From Nepenthes gracilis (lineage: Eukaryota > Streptophyta > Magnoliopsida > Caryophyllales > Nepenthaceae): 64,000 nucleotides of DNA. Made by a program: the position numbers and the translations under genes. The notes under the pieces were generated by a model that did not search any database, was not told the origin of the DNA, and saw only the letters and a program-made list of their open reading frames with translations. The stretch spans positions 1,798,001 to 1,862,000 of the forward strand of contig BSYO01000031.1 in NCBI GenBank assembly GCA_033239525.1. The letters are read 5' to 3'. This document shows, one piece after another, positions 1 to 10,900 of this stretch; the first letter of the stretch is position 1; the number at the start of each line of letters is the position of its first letter.

Positions 1-200
1 AACCAAAAACTATAAGAAATCAATGTGTTGCAAAGATAGAAATCTTGTGATTTGCTTTGTGCATGCTCTATCACAGCAAAAATGTCCTACTTTCTCCGGT
101 TATATGGCTGAGTTTTTCCTCATTTATCGCTTTCCCTCAAGAAGTTCAATACAGCCTTAGTGTAGTAGTTTGCGCTTATTGCTTGTTTTTCCTTTTACAG
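1..200 (+). other. Intron of the peroxiredoxin gene
   Basis: The segment ends in a pyrimidine-rich tract and TTTTACAG directly before the exon at 201, so it is the 3' part of an intron. I see no further peroxiredoxin coding sequence in it. Confidence 0.7.
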
Positions 201-3200
201 GTTAAACTATCTGATTATTTCGGAAAGAAATATGTGATCCTATTTTTCTATCCACTTGATTTCACATTTGTCTGTCCAACTGGTTAGTTTGATGTTGAAT
301 TTACAATTATGCAAATGTAAAGCTGTCGATATTTAATTAATTACCTTTTTTATGGCCTCACTTCTTTTAGAGATTACTGCCTTCAGCGACCGATATGCTG
401 AATTTGAGAAGCTGAACACTGAAATACTTGGAGTTTCAATCGACAGTGTTGTAAGTCTTTTACCTCATTTTTCTGTTTGATCTCTATTTAGAATGTGAGT
501 TTTGGCACAATGATAAGTTTGGTCAATTATGACATGAGATCACGAGTTCAAACCATAAAAATAACCTATTTGTAATGGTGAGGATCTAGGTTGTCTATCT
601 ATGATGACCCTTCCCAGACCCTATGATGTGGGCCCTTCTGCCCTGGACCACCATTTTTCTGCTGAGTCCTATCTTTTAGCTGTCTAGTTCATTTGTAAAA
701 TGAATCTTTTCCCAGATTGATTGCTTTGCACTTTAACAACTCCCTGCATGAGATGGGAGAGTCTCTGTGCTGGAAAATTTTTCATTGCAATTATATTTGA
801 TTGGCTTTCACCTGAATTGAGTCTTTCATTATATGTTCTCTTGTGAGAGAGATTGAGTAAAAAGTAAGATCTGTTAAATCTCGGTCTATCATGCTGAGTT
901 TCTGTAGTATACAAATACACATGATGTATTTATAAATCTTCCTGCATTAAAAAATGAAATATCAATTACACAACCCAATCTGAGTTTGTGGGATGAATCA
1001 TGTGCCTTTCCTGAATATCCCAAGTTAGGAATAGACAAATCGACAAGAATGTCCAATTTATAGTACAGTAAGTAAATATATACTAGATCCCCATAGCTGA
1101 CTCCCCTGACATATTACTCCTATCAACAAATCCACTCTCCAGATTAGCTATCCAAGCCATGAATTCAGACACATTCTGGACTTTTGGGATATTTTTTTAC
1201 TGACTTGATCAGCCTCAAATGACTCCTGAATTCTACATACATGCCATACATCAGAACCGGTAGAATTGCAAGCCAAGTAATATTCTTAAAGATTGTACGT
1301 GAGAGACTATAGAAAACTTTCACAAACACATCATTAAATTGAAATATGAAATCTCTCAAAAGATTGGTGGCTCTCCTCAAAGATAAATCTCTTGACAAGG
1401 CTTGAAGATCTAGGCTACACGTGCAGCTCTCTCCAAATCAAAGGAAATGAGCCATTGTATCTGCCTCCTGTTGTCAAAAGTTAAGCCCTTCTATATGTAG
1501 TAAATAGTCAGTCAAAGTAGTTCAGAAACGTGAGTAGTGGAGGGAAAAATCAACTTTTGCCAGAGCAGCTATCTTGCGGACATCTTACGCTTGCTTCTGA
1601 AACTCTGTAGCTTGAACTTCTACCTCACAAATATCTCGCAGTTTGCTTCTGAAACTCTGAGCATGAGGTTCTATCGCACGCACAGCTACAGTATCCTGCC
1701 ATCAATCACCAGGCCATATCAAGCAATTTTGAAGCACACATCAAGCACTAAACCACTTAACACTTGTGATCACTAAAGATGACTCAAAACAAACACTTTA
1801 TCGTTTTGCCAACAAAAAGTCCTAACAATGCAAACTGGTCAATTCACTGGCATCAATTTCTTTACATTTATAATTAATCATGTGGTTCTCATTGATGTTA
1901 AAGCACTTCCTATGGATAATGTTCACCAACTGTTAAATAATTGATAATAAATCATAAGCTGATAGAAAAATATTGAATTTATTACCAATATGGAAAATTA
2001 TTGTAATATTGGGAAATATTAGTATCGAAAATTATTAATATTATTATTGCAATATTGAAAATATTGATTGTTATTTTCAGCTATGGTTCTTGTCCTTTGA
2101 ATATCCTTCCGATTCAACGTTTGTAGTTTTGTCAAATATTGCTTGCTTCGCTATGTAACGCTATCAATCTTTAGCATGTAGCTATAGTTTCCAATATCCT
2201 TGTTTTTGCTTATCACTGATTTGGCATCTTCTTTCTATCTGCTAATATCAATAGCAATAATAAGTGATGGTGTCCATTATTGGATTGGAACTTCTAGCTA
2301 ATGGCTGACCCCACATAGTGGGATTCTTCCACTTTGTCAGCTTCAATGTTGATGTTGATGTCAATGACTACTTGTTTTGCACTCTAGGATGAGTGCTGTT
2401 GCAGTTTTCCCAGTAGGGCATTTTTTATGTTCATCAAACAGCTGGGATTTTAAGTTGAGTGCGTAAATTATGGAGATTATATAACCATTTAAATTACTTG
2501 ATATAATTTTCACTATTTATCTATATAACTTCTAATCCTAGTAGTCGGTGGATATGGAAGCATTACCACTGAGACCATAACAGCTCTCTTCTGGGACTGT
2601 TTTAGGGTTTTGATATAGATATTTGTTTTCTCGACGCATTCTCCGCTCTCTTATTTATCCCCTCAACCTGGTTTTTTCTTCCTTTTCTGCCCCTTTTTTG
2701 TGAAATGTTTAAGGATTGCTTCACTATATATGCAGTTCTCGCATAGAATTTCTAGACTGTTGATTTTATGTTTATGATTCCGCATAGAATTACTAAAATT
2801 GGATTTCATATTGTTTTTCTTCTAGTTATATCAACCCTTTACATTCAAGAGCCACCCTCTATATTGACTGCACTCTGGTTTTATGTCTCAAAACAATTTC
2901 ATCCATAACTTGCATATTTGAAGAAACCTCGTCTGAAATATGCCTGTGCTTTGTATATTTCCGTCCTTGAATTTAATTGGTGCTGAAATTTCACAAGTAA
3001 AAGGCGTGTGTTATTATCATGAGATTGTTCATGTTATTTCTTTTATCCTAGAGGACTTTTGAGGCTAATCTGCATATTTGTATTCTCCAATAAATGTGAT
3101 TATGCGTTATTGTCATGGATGAAAATATCGGTATTAATATTAGACATATCAAATAATAATATCAGTATCAGATATATCAGACAATATATATTGGTATCGA

Positions 3201-6089
3201 ACATATTGAAGAAAAAAATTCTGAAAATCATTAGCTGGTAAGGAAATATCAAATATATCATTAATACGGTAACATATGAGACATTGTTATAGTATTAGGT
3301 AATATTGATATGGACAAATGTCCGTTATCGGATTGGAACTTCTGGATAATTGGTCAACCCCACATAGTGGGATTCTACAGCTTTGTCAGCTTCAGTGTTG
3401 ATGTTGACACCAATGATTACTTATTTTGCTCTACAGGATGAGTGCTATTATGGCCTTTCCAATTGAGGAACTTTCATATCCACCCAACAGCCAGGATTAT
3501 ATCATCGGGTTGATAAATGATGGGTGAATAATCATTTAAATTATTTATTGCAATCTCTACCATTCATCCACATACATTCTAATCCTATTCGTTGAGTGGA
3601 TCTAGTAGCCTTCCTACTGGGAGAACCATAACATCTCTCCTTTGCGACTTTTTCTGGGGTTTGATACTGATATTTGTTTTCTCAATGCATTTTTCCCTCT
3701 GTTTTCTCCCCTAGACACGCTCCTCTCTTCATTTTATGCTTGTTTTTGTGTCAAATGTCCGAGGCTTTCTACACTGTATATGCAGTTCTCGCACCTTGCA
3801 TGGGTTCAAACGGATAGAAAATCAGGTGGCTTGGGTGATCTGAAGTATCCACTAATCTCCGATGTCACCAAATCAATCTCCAAATCTTATAATGTTCTCA
3901 TCCATGATCAGGTATTGTATGTATTATATTGCTCTGTTTCTTTATGGAAAATATTTTTAATGAGAATAACTTCTCATAATATTTATTTGATATTTGACAT
4001 GTACAAGAAATTTTGAATTACTACCTTAGATGAAAATATCGGCATTGGTATTAATATCACTCATGATTATATTAGTATCGGACATATTGGATAATAAGTA
4101 TTGGTTTCAGATTTTATCAAAAATAAATTTTCTAAAAATTATAAACTGATAGTGGATGTATCATAATTTTACCACGGTATCAAAGGGCCTAATATTAATA
4201 TATATTAGCCAGCATTTTTATCCATGATTATTATCCCATTAATCAACAATAACAAATATTTGATTATTGACGGTAGTAATATTTCCATTAGTAAGATTTC
4301 CAGTTTAGTGATGATATTTTATGGGAAAAAATACATTGTTGGTTGTTGTGAATTGGTCATTGATTTGGTGATTTTCCAACCAGAGGGCCCTTTGGCATAT
4401 GATTCCTTAGATCATATGACTCAATGAATTTCGTGATCATTGAGAACCACAATGTGATTTTTGATCGGCTGTCACTTCCGTAGATCATTGTTCCTCTTCT
4501 TATCTTACAGTTTTCCTTATGAGCTTTTTATTTATTTATTTTTTTTTTCGTGTGCACTTCTCATATCTGTAAAGGGAATCGCTCTAAGGGGACTGTTCAT
4601 CATTGACAAGGAAGGAGTTATTCAACACTCAACCATCAATAATCTTGCCATTGGCCGGAGTGTTGATGAAACACTAAGGACACTTCAGGTACATTTGAGT
4701 TATTTGAGAAATGTTTAGGAAACATTCTTTAGATATTTTCCAAATGTTTTTAGGTGACCTGACAATTCATCTATTTATTCATACTACTGGGACTACACAA
4801 AAAAAAAATAGGTGGATATACACATTAGAATGGGTGGCTAAAACGTGATTTTATAATATTGCTCTTGAATTTTTCTCAATTGTTAACAAGGGCCACAAGC
4901 TTTGGTGTCTTGATCCTCCCTTCCATGATTAGCATATCAGAAATGTTCTAGGTATGCTCTGTAGCTATACCTTTGGACATCATCCGGTGATGTGATGTCC
5001 ATCCATTTATGTATTCTTGTGTTAGACTGTTAGTATATATAGATAGATTGAACGCCACGTCATCGATGGTGCCTAAAAGGTGTTGTCCCCTCTAACACCA
5101 CCCTTAGCATAAATGTCATTTCTTTTTAGGGAGCTTTTAGCGCCCTCCTGTTCTAGCATTTCCCATGCTTCCAACATGGACAACCATGATTATGAAATTG
5201 GTACAATACATGTTAATATGTTATCTTAATCGTAGACATCCAGTTAAGTTATTAAGATTAAATCCTCAACATTGGTGGCTTTTGAGTTTTGAGAAATGTT
5301 TAGGAGACACTCTTTAGATATCCTCCAACATCTTTAGATGACGTATTTCATCCATTTGTTTATACTAGTAGACCCTACAAAAATAAATAGATGGCACTGA
5401 ATCAGAATGGATGGCCCTATAATAGTGCTCTTAAATTTTTCTCAATGGTTAACAAGGGCCACAAGCTCTGATGTCTTCATCCCTTTCTCATGATAAGCAT
5501 ATCAGAAATGTTTAGGGGATACTTTTTGGCCATCTTGATAATACCCTCAAGTGATGTGGTTTCCATACATCAGTATAGTCTTGTTTTGGTCCGTTGGTGT
5601 GTATATGGATGAGATGCCACATCATTGATAACAGCTAAAGTGTGTTGTCTTGGAGTTCACGAGGAGCTGTGCCTAACCTCCGAGCTGAAGCCTTTTCACC
5701 TCACTTTGAAGCTGTTGGATTTATATCCAACGGTCCATGTAGTGAGGAGTGGTCCTCCTCGTTCATGATGTTCCCCTAACATCACCCTTAGCATAAATGC
5801 CATTTCTCTTTAGGGACAAGTTAGCACCCTCCTATTTTAACATCTCCCATTCTCCAAAAATGGATGGGTATGATTGTGAAATGAGTACAAAATATTTTAA
5901 TGTATTGTCATTGTTATAGTCGTTCAATTAAATTGTCATGATAAAATTCTTCACCGTTTTTTCCTCTACCAGGCATTGCAGTATGTTCAAGAGAACCCAG
6001 ATGAAGTCTGCCCAGCTGGGTGGAAGCCCGGGGACAAGTCTATGAAGCCAGATCCCAAGCTCAGCAAGGAGTACTTTGCAGCTATCTAA
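201..6089 (+). CDS. BAS1: 2-Cys peroxiredoxin, plastid type (5' partial)
   Basis: Thiol peroxidase that reduces hydrogen peroxide and alkyl hydroperoxides in the chloroplast, recycled by NTRC or thioredoxin (family knowledge). Five coding exons join in frame: 201-282, 371-450, 3786-3911, 4575-4688 and 5973-6089, giving 172 residues to TAA. All introns are GT-AG. The peroxidatic Cys is in FVCPT (codon 273-275) and the resolving Cys in EVCPAGW (codon 6009-6011). GGLG (exon 3) and the C-terminal YF (KEYFAAI) are the pair of motifs linked to over-oxidation sensitivity in eukaryotic 2-Cys enzymes. Plant precursors are about 270 residues, so roughly 100 N-terminal residues, including the transit peptide, lie upstream of base 1. 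One oddity: exon 3 ends VLIHDQ where, from memory, plant homologues usually have VLIPDQ. Identity is very secure; the start is outside the window. Confidence 0.95.
1944..2080. repeat. AT-rich degenerate ATATTG/TATCG-type repeat
   Basis: Short, variable repeats of the form AATATTG, ATATCGG and GGTATTAATAT. Similar tracts occur at 3117-3310, 4026-4220, 35160-35340 and 37484-37720, so this is a dispersed low-complexity family. It lies inside peroxiredoxin intron 2. Confidence 0.5.
2270..2743 (+). repeat. Segmental duplication copy 1 in peroxiredoxin intron 2
   Basis: This block is a diverged copy of 3319-3793. Shared landmarks in order are GGATTGGAACTTCT, CCCCACATAGTGGGATTC, CTTTGTCAGCTTCA, GTTTGATA..GATATTTGTTTTCTC and TATATGCAGTTCTCGCA. 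The homology runs through a splice acceptor and the first eight bases of exon 3, then stops. This copy therefore carries a decoy acceptor at 2734-2735. Confidence 0.8.
2391..2588. mobile_element. Foldback MITE copy 1 (Mutator-like, non-coding)
   Basis: The ends are inverted repeats: GAGTGCTGTT...CCCAGTAGGGCA on the left, and the reverse complement of ...AACAGCTCTC on the right. It belongs to the same family as 3440-3638, 34442-34640 and 34790-34993. There is no coding capacity. Confidence 0.6.
3117..3310. repeat. AT-rich ATATCGGTATTAATAT repeat tract
   Basis: Starts TGAAAATATCGGTATTAATATTAG and shares its opening phrase and the later motif AAAATTATAAGCTGATAG with the tract at 4026-4220. Intronic, non-coding. 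Confidence 0.5.
3319..3793 (+). repeat. Segmental duplication copy 2, contains the real acceptor of exon 3
   Basis: Partner of 2270-2743. The true acceptor TATATGCAG precedes exon 3 at 3786, and similarity to copy 1 ends about eight bases into the exon. Confidence 0.8.
3440..3638. mobile_element. Foldback MITE copy 2
   Basis: Same family as 2391-2588; it was probably copied with the surrounding segmental duplication. Terminal inverted repeats start GAGTGCTATTATGG and end ...CATAACATCTCTC. Confidence 0.6.
4026..4220. repeat. AT-rich ATATCGG repeat tract in peroxiredoxin intron 3
   Basis: Opens TGAAAATATCGGCATTGGTATTAATATCAC, almost the same as the start of the 3117 tract. It ends in ATTTTTATCCATGATTA. 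Same dispersed family. Confidence 0.5.
4690..5950 (+). repeat. Tandem duplication filling peroxiredoxin intron 4
   Basis: Copy 1 (about 4700-5270) and copy 2 (about 5290-5940) share, in order, GAGAAATGTTTAGGA, CATTCTTTAGATAT or its variant, TTTTTCTCAATTGTTAACAAGGGCCACAAGCT, ATAAGCATATCAGAAATGTT and CACCCTTAGCATAAATG. Copy 2 is longer because it carries the insertion at 5651-5777. Confidence 0.75.
5651..5777. mobile_element. Short inverted-repeat insertion (MITE-like) in one copy of the intron 4 duplication
   Basis: The first duplication copy reads GTGTTGTCCCCTCTAACACC with nothing inserted. In the second, about 130 bp lies between GTGTTGTC and CCCCTAACATCACC. The inserted piece has inverted ends containing CACGAGGAG and CTCCTCGTTC, and an internal palindrome, TTGGATTTATATCCAA. 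No coding capacity. Confidence 0.55.
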
Positions 6090-6421
6090 GGTATATAGGT
6101 GAATGGCTATTTCTATGCCTTTTAAGAGGGTTTAGGGTTCCTTTTTTATTTTAAAAAATTAAACAAAATAAAAAATAAATACTATGTTGCTTGCTAAGCT
6201 TTGAGCTGTTTCAGGGAACAACAATTGGCTTGGTGGAACATCCCTTGCCCCTTTTTGTTTGTGACACAAATCTTTATTATGAGTTAGAAGACAGTATGCC
6301 TACTTTTTTATACTGTTTTTATGACATAGCCCTGGGAAAAAAGATAGAAATTCCTACGATAGGATTGGAAATTAGGGTTATTTTTTCCCTCTCCAGCCAA
6401 CCTGTCTCTACCACGGGGTAG
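6090..6421 (+). other. Probable peroxiredoxin 3' UTR with a candidate 3'-UTR intron
   Basis: One base after the TAA stop the sequence reads G|GTATAT. A matching acceptor, CTGTTTCAG, ends at 6214, so 6091-6214 could be an intron in the 3' UTR. The downstream stretch has no gene of its own. Inference only; RNA reads spanning 6090/6215 would decide it. Confidence 0.35.
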
Positions 6422-6949
6422 GCTGAGAGGTCCGTGGAGGCAATATGAGATTAAAACTATACTTTAGATCGTTGGATTATTATATTGATTCTCAACTAAT
6501 AATGCAGAATTACGATAAATTATATATCTGAATCGATCGATGCTGATGTCCTCTTCTCAATGAACGAGGGGTCGGTTTTCTCCATTTCCCATTTCTCTAG
6601 ATGGTTGAAGGCAATTTTCTGTTTTGTATGTAGAGAATATGAAAAGTGTGAAGAGGGTTGCCTCCAATTGCTAACTCTTTTTGATTAAGTCAGAATTTAT
6701 ATAAGAGGGGGGTCAATTTTATAGGGTTAGAAGATAATCAATTTTTTATTATTTAAATTTTTATTTTTTTCATCTAATGTTGGCATATCAAAGAATCATT
6801 TATCTAATATAATGATATTTAAATTATACAGAATTATAATATTTAACTATTTTGTCAAGGGAAGGAATTCCCTGTGATATGTGGGTGTGGGAAATTTCAA
6901 AAGCAACTTCACCATATCATTGTATGTTTGGCTGTATCTTAAACCCATC
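6422..6949. other. Intergenic AT-rich spacer
   Basis: Between the peroxiredoxin 3' region and the minisatellite. I see no ORF with family resemblance, no RNA gene and no clear transposon ends. Confidence 0.5.
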
Positions 6950-7262
6950 AAAAACCCTAATCATGCAACAATTTCCCCCATCAAAAAACCCTAATCATGT
7001 AGCAGTTTCCCCATCCAAAAGCCCTATTCATGCAACAATTTCCCCCATCAAAAAACCCTAATTTTGCAGCAATTTCCCCATCCAAAAACCCTACTCATGC
7101 AACAATTCTCCCCCTCAAACCCTAGCCATGCAACATTTTCCCATTAAAAACCCTAATCACGCAACAATTTCCCCATCAAAACCCCAAACAATGCAACAAT
7201 TTTCCCCATCAAAAACCCGTATCATGCAACAATTTCCCCATCAAAAACCCATATCAGGCAAC
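6950..7262 (+). repeat. Telobox-rich minisatellite downstream of LOG
   Basis: About nine degenerate units of 30-36 bp with the pattern CCATCAAAAACCCTAATCATGCAACAATTTCC. Many units contain AAACCCTAA or AAACCCTA, the plant telomere-type motif. The array ends about 30 bp from the LOG stop codon, so it probably lies in or just beyond the LOG 3' UTR. Confidence 0.85.
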
Positions 7263-7291
7263 TTTTTCTTTTGGTGGGGCCGGTATTGGCA

Positions 7292-7896
7292 TCATCGGGT
7301 GATTCCGGATTCGAGCACATAATTTGATCTTTCCACCTCTTCCCACACTAACCTCGATGACGCCGCATCAATTTCCGGTACGTATTCCTACAATCACAAT
7401 AGAGGTTAAGATAAAACCACACAGCTAGTCTGTCTATTTTTAAAAGATCGTTCCTATTTATCCAATTAAATTATCTATCTTTTCTTCAATTTTATATTTG
7501 TTTTCAAAATTAAAATTTTTCATTAAATTCAACAAGTTTGAAATAACATTTGTAAAATACAAAGTATGAAAATGTATATATTTAATCTTAATCTTTGAAA
7601 TCAGACCTACCATAATAGTTAGATCTTAAAATCAAGATTGAAATATATATTTTTTATACTTCATGTTATGAAAATATCTTTCTAAAAATATTGAATTAGT
7701 TAAATCTAATCTCAATTTTATTTATAGACTAAGCTAAATAATTGATTTGACTTAAAGCCAATCCCAGATAATAATGAAGTTTTATAGGATCTTTCTGTCC
7801 AGGTGCAGGTAGCTCAAAAAGTTTTAATTTTTATTTTTAATTTTATATCACATAATGTTAACAGTTAAAATAATAAAATAATTCAAAAATATAAAG

Positions 7897-7927
<31 letters not shown>

Positions 7928-10900
7928 ATGCTTGCTTACCCAAAAGATGAATAAACAAAAGAAAAGAAATACCTCAAGCTTGAGGAATAATTCATCGGCG
8001 GTCGGAGCAGAGATGATGATCCGGTGAGCGGGCGGCGAGATAAATCCTTCGTCAAAGGCCTTGTCGATGAAAGACAGCAATGAATTGAAGTAGCCGTCCA
8101 CATTTAAGAGTCCCACCTGATTAATTTTCATTACAATAATAATATTATTTATCTTATTTATTTATAATTTTTTTCCTATATATATATAATTTATTTTGAT
8201 TTTTTATTATTTTTTAATTTTAATTAGCCACTATAAAATGTATTGTATGATAAAATGAAGGTTTATTGTATATAGTTTCATGATATTACCTGTCTATATA
8301 GGTGATACCAAAATGTGATAAAAATAAAAATAAAAAATGTAAATAAAATTGGAAAAATAAAGGTTAAAAATAAAATATTAAAAAAGTATAAAAATTAGAT
8401 GTAAATATAAAATAGGCATAATAGTAAGGTTGCTCCTTATTTTTAATTTTAGAAAAAGCTTTTGGGGTGGTATTATTTATAATTTCTATAATATTATTTA
8501 TCTAAAATCTTGGAGAAAAATTAAAATAAGTTTATTTTTATAAAATAAAGATAATTTTGTAGAAAATTTTAACTATTTTGTTTAAAAAATATTTAAAAAT
8601 AAATATGAATTATATGAATAATAGACTGCCAATGTTAGGGTATGTGTTGATTAGCGTATACTTTTTGACACAAATAGTATTGTTAAATTAGTCGTGTTGG
8701 ATTGACACGATTCATTTATTCAAGTCACTAGATATAAACGTGTCAGACACCACACATTTATATCATGGGACGTATCCGGTATGGCACAAGACTTACACGT
8801 TCCAACACAATACAACACGTGACCCTATTGTGTTAAATCAGTCATGGGACGTATCCGATACGGCACGGGACTTACACGTTCCAATACAACACGTGACCCT
8901 ATTGTGTTCAATCAGTCGTGGGACTTATCCGATACCGCACGAGACTTACACATTCCAACACAACACAGCACGTGACACTATTGTATTAAATCGATTATGA
9001 GACGTATCTGGTACAGTACAAGACTTATATGTTCCAACACAGCACAGTATGTGGCCTTACTTTGTTAAACCAGTCTTGCCTATGGATCTTACTATGCTAC
9101 AGGCCAGCATGGAATGATCTATCATCAATCCCTCCCTCCCGTATATAGTCACATGACCATTTGCATATAAAACAATTGTGGACCACACCTAGCACAGTCC
9201 AAAATATTAGACAGTGCTATACATAGTTCAATACTATTTACCACAAATTATGTCATGTCATAGAAGGTCTGACTTATTTAATATCTCTGGACACAAATCT
9301 TTCTTCTTTTTATAAAATGGTATGTTTTTCAAAATATTTAAAAAAAAAAAGGTCAACAAAGACGAAGAAAGCATGCTCTAAAAAATCTTTTGACTCTCAA
9401 AATTTTAATATATTTTTAATAATATGATATTTTTTATTTATTCATATTAATAAATTTATATAAAAATAAATATTAAATATAAGTCCTAGTATCCAAAAAT
9501 ATTGCAAAGATGATTAACTATTGCCTATCTATTATATTATAGAGTCTTAAATATAAACCTGATTAAAATTTAATCATTCAATAAGTCAGAAATTTTGTAA
9601 TAGATGGAGATATATGAGTGTTATGACAACATAAAATTTAAAAATTAGACCATTAAATTTTTAATGTATGGCCTTTTGAAATTTAAAAATAAAAATAAGT
9701 CCAATGTATAAAGAATGAGTTACAGATGAATTATAGACAAAAATAAATAAATAAAAATATTTTATTTTAATTTTTTACTTTTTTAGAAAATTAAAAATAA
9801 AATTATTATTTGCCTTCCTTCATAATTATTATTTTTATATATAGATCCATTAAAATTTAACAAATTAAAAATAAATAAGATAAATTCTACATATGAAAAA
9901 TAAATTTTAAATATAAAATGCGTTGTAATACTCTAAAAAAATTGCTAGGGTTTGCTTATATACCGGCTTTCGGTGTATCCCAAGCTGAGCAAAAGTCACA
10001 ACCTCAAGAAGTTCTTCGAGGGTCCCAAAACCACCTAAATACATTGAAAAAATCCAAAATCAAAACTTTGTAAATTTTTATTTTATAGTCTCATATGATA
10101 TTTATTTATCAATATAATAAATAAATAAATAAAATATTATATTATTTAATGATAATATACGGTACCAGGTAAGGCAATAAAAGCATCAGCTTGGCGAGCC
10201 ATCTCGGCTTTCCTTTGGTGCATGCTGGATACGAGCCTCACTTCTCCCACGGTCTCGCCAGTTATCTGCAATAGTTATTAATTATCTAATAATTAAATTA
10301 ATAATAAATATCCCACTAAAGTTAATTTTTCTTTTAAAAAATATATATCATCAAACTCAACTAGTCTTTGTAACAATTCTTTTAAAATTGTTTCATAGAT
10401 AGACAGAGATGAGTCTTTAGGAGGCTTTCATCTTGATACCATTAACTGATATAATATCTTATTTATTTAATCAAATTAACATATATATATAAAAATAGAT
10501 AGATAAATAAGATTTTACATCAAAATAAGTATCCTAATTTGTATAAAGAGTAGTGATGTATTTGCTCTCGAGATCTAATAATACTGCCATCTGTTATAGA
10601 TCCATAATTATTTATAATCTCAAAGTTATAAATTCACTTATTTAATATAAGATATCAAACTCTAATATAGTCTACAGTAAAAAGATGATTATACAGACTA
10701 TTATTCTTATAAATAATAAATCATCTGCTTATTTAATCGACTGAGACATATACTTTTAACATATACCAAAATTTTGACGCTGAAAGCCCGATAAAAAATT
10801 TTATTAAAATATAAGTATATTTTAAAAGTAATTTTCGTAAAATTTTATTAAAAATATTTATTCATAATTTAAAGATATTTTAAATATAGCCTGAATAAGA

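Noticed and set aside
6191..6421. 76-codon plus-strand frame after the peroxiredoxin
   Set aside because: It sits in the probable 3' UTR of the peroxiredoxin and has no family features.
8740..9000. 86-codon open frame on the plus strand
   Set aside because: It only translates the tandem G-box repeat in a LOG intron, on the strand opposite to LOG.
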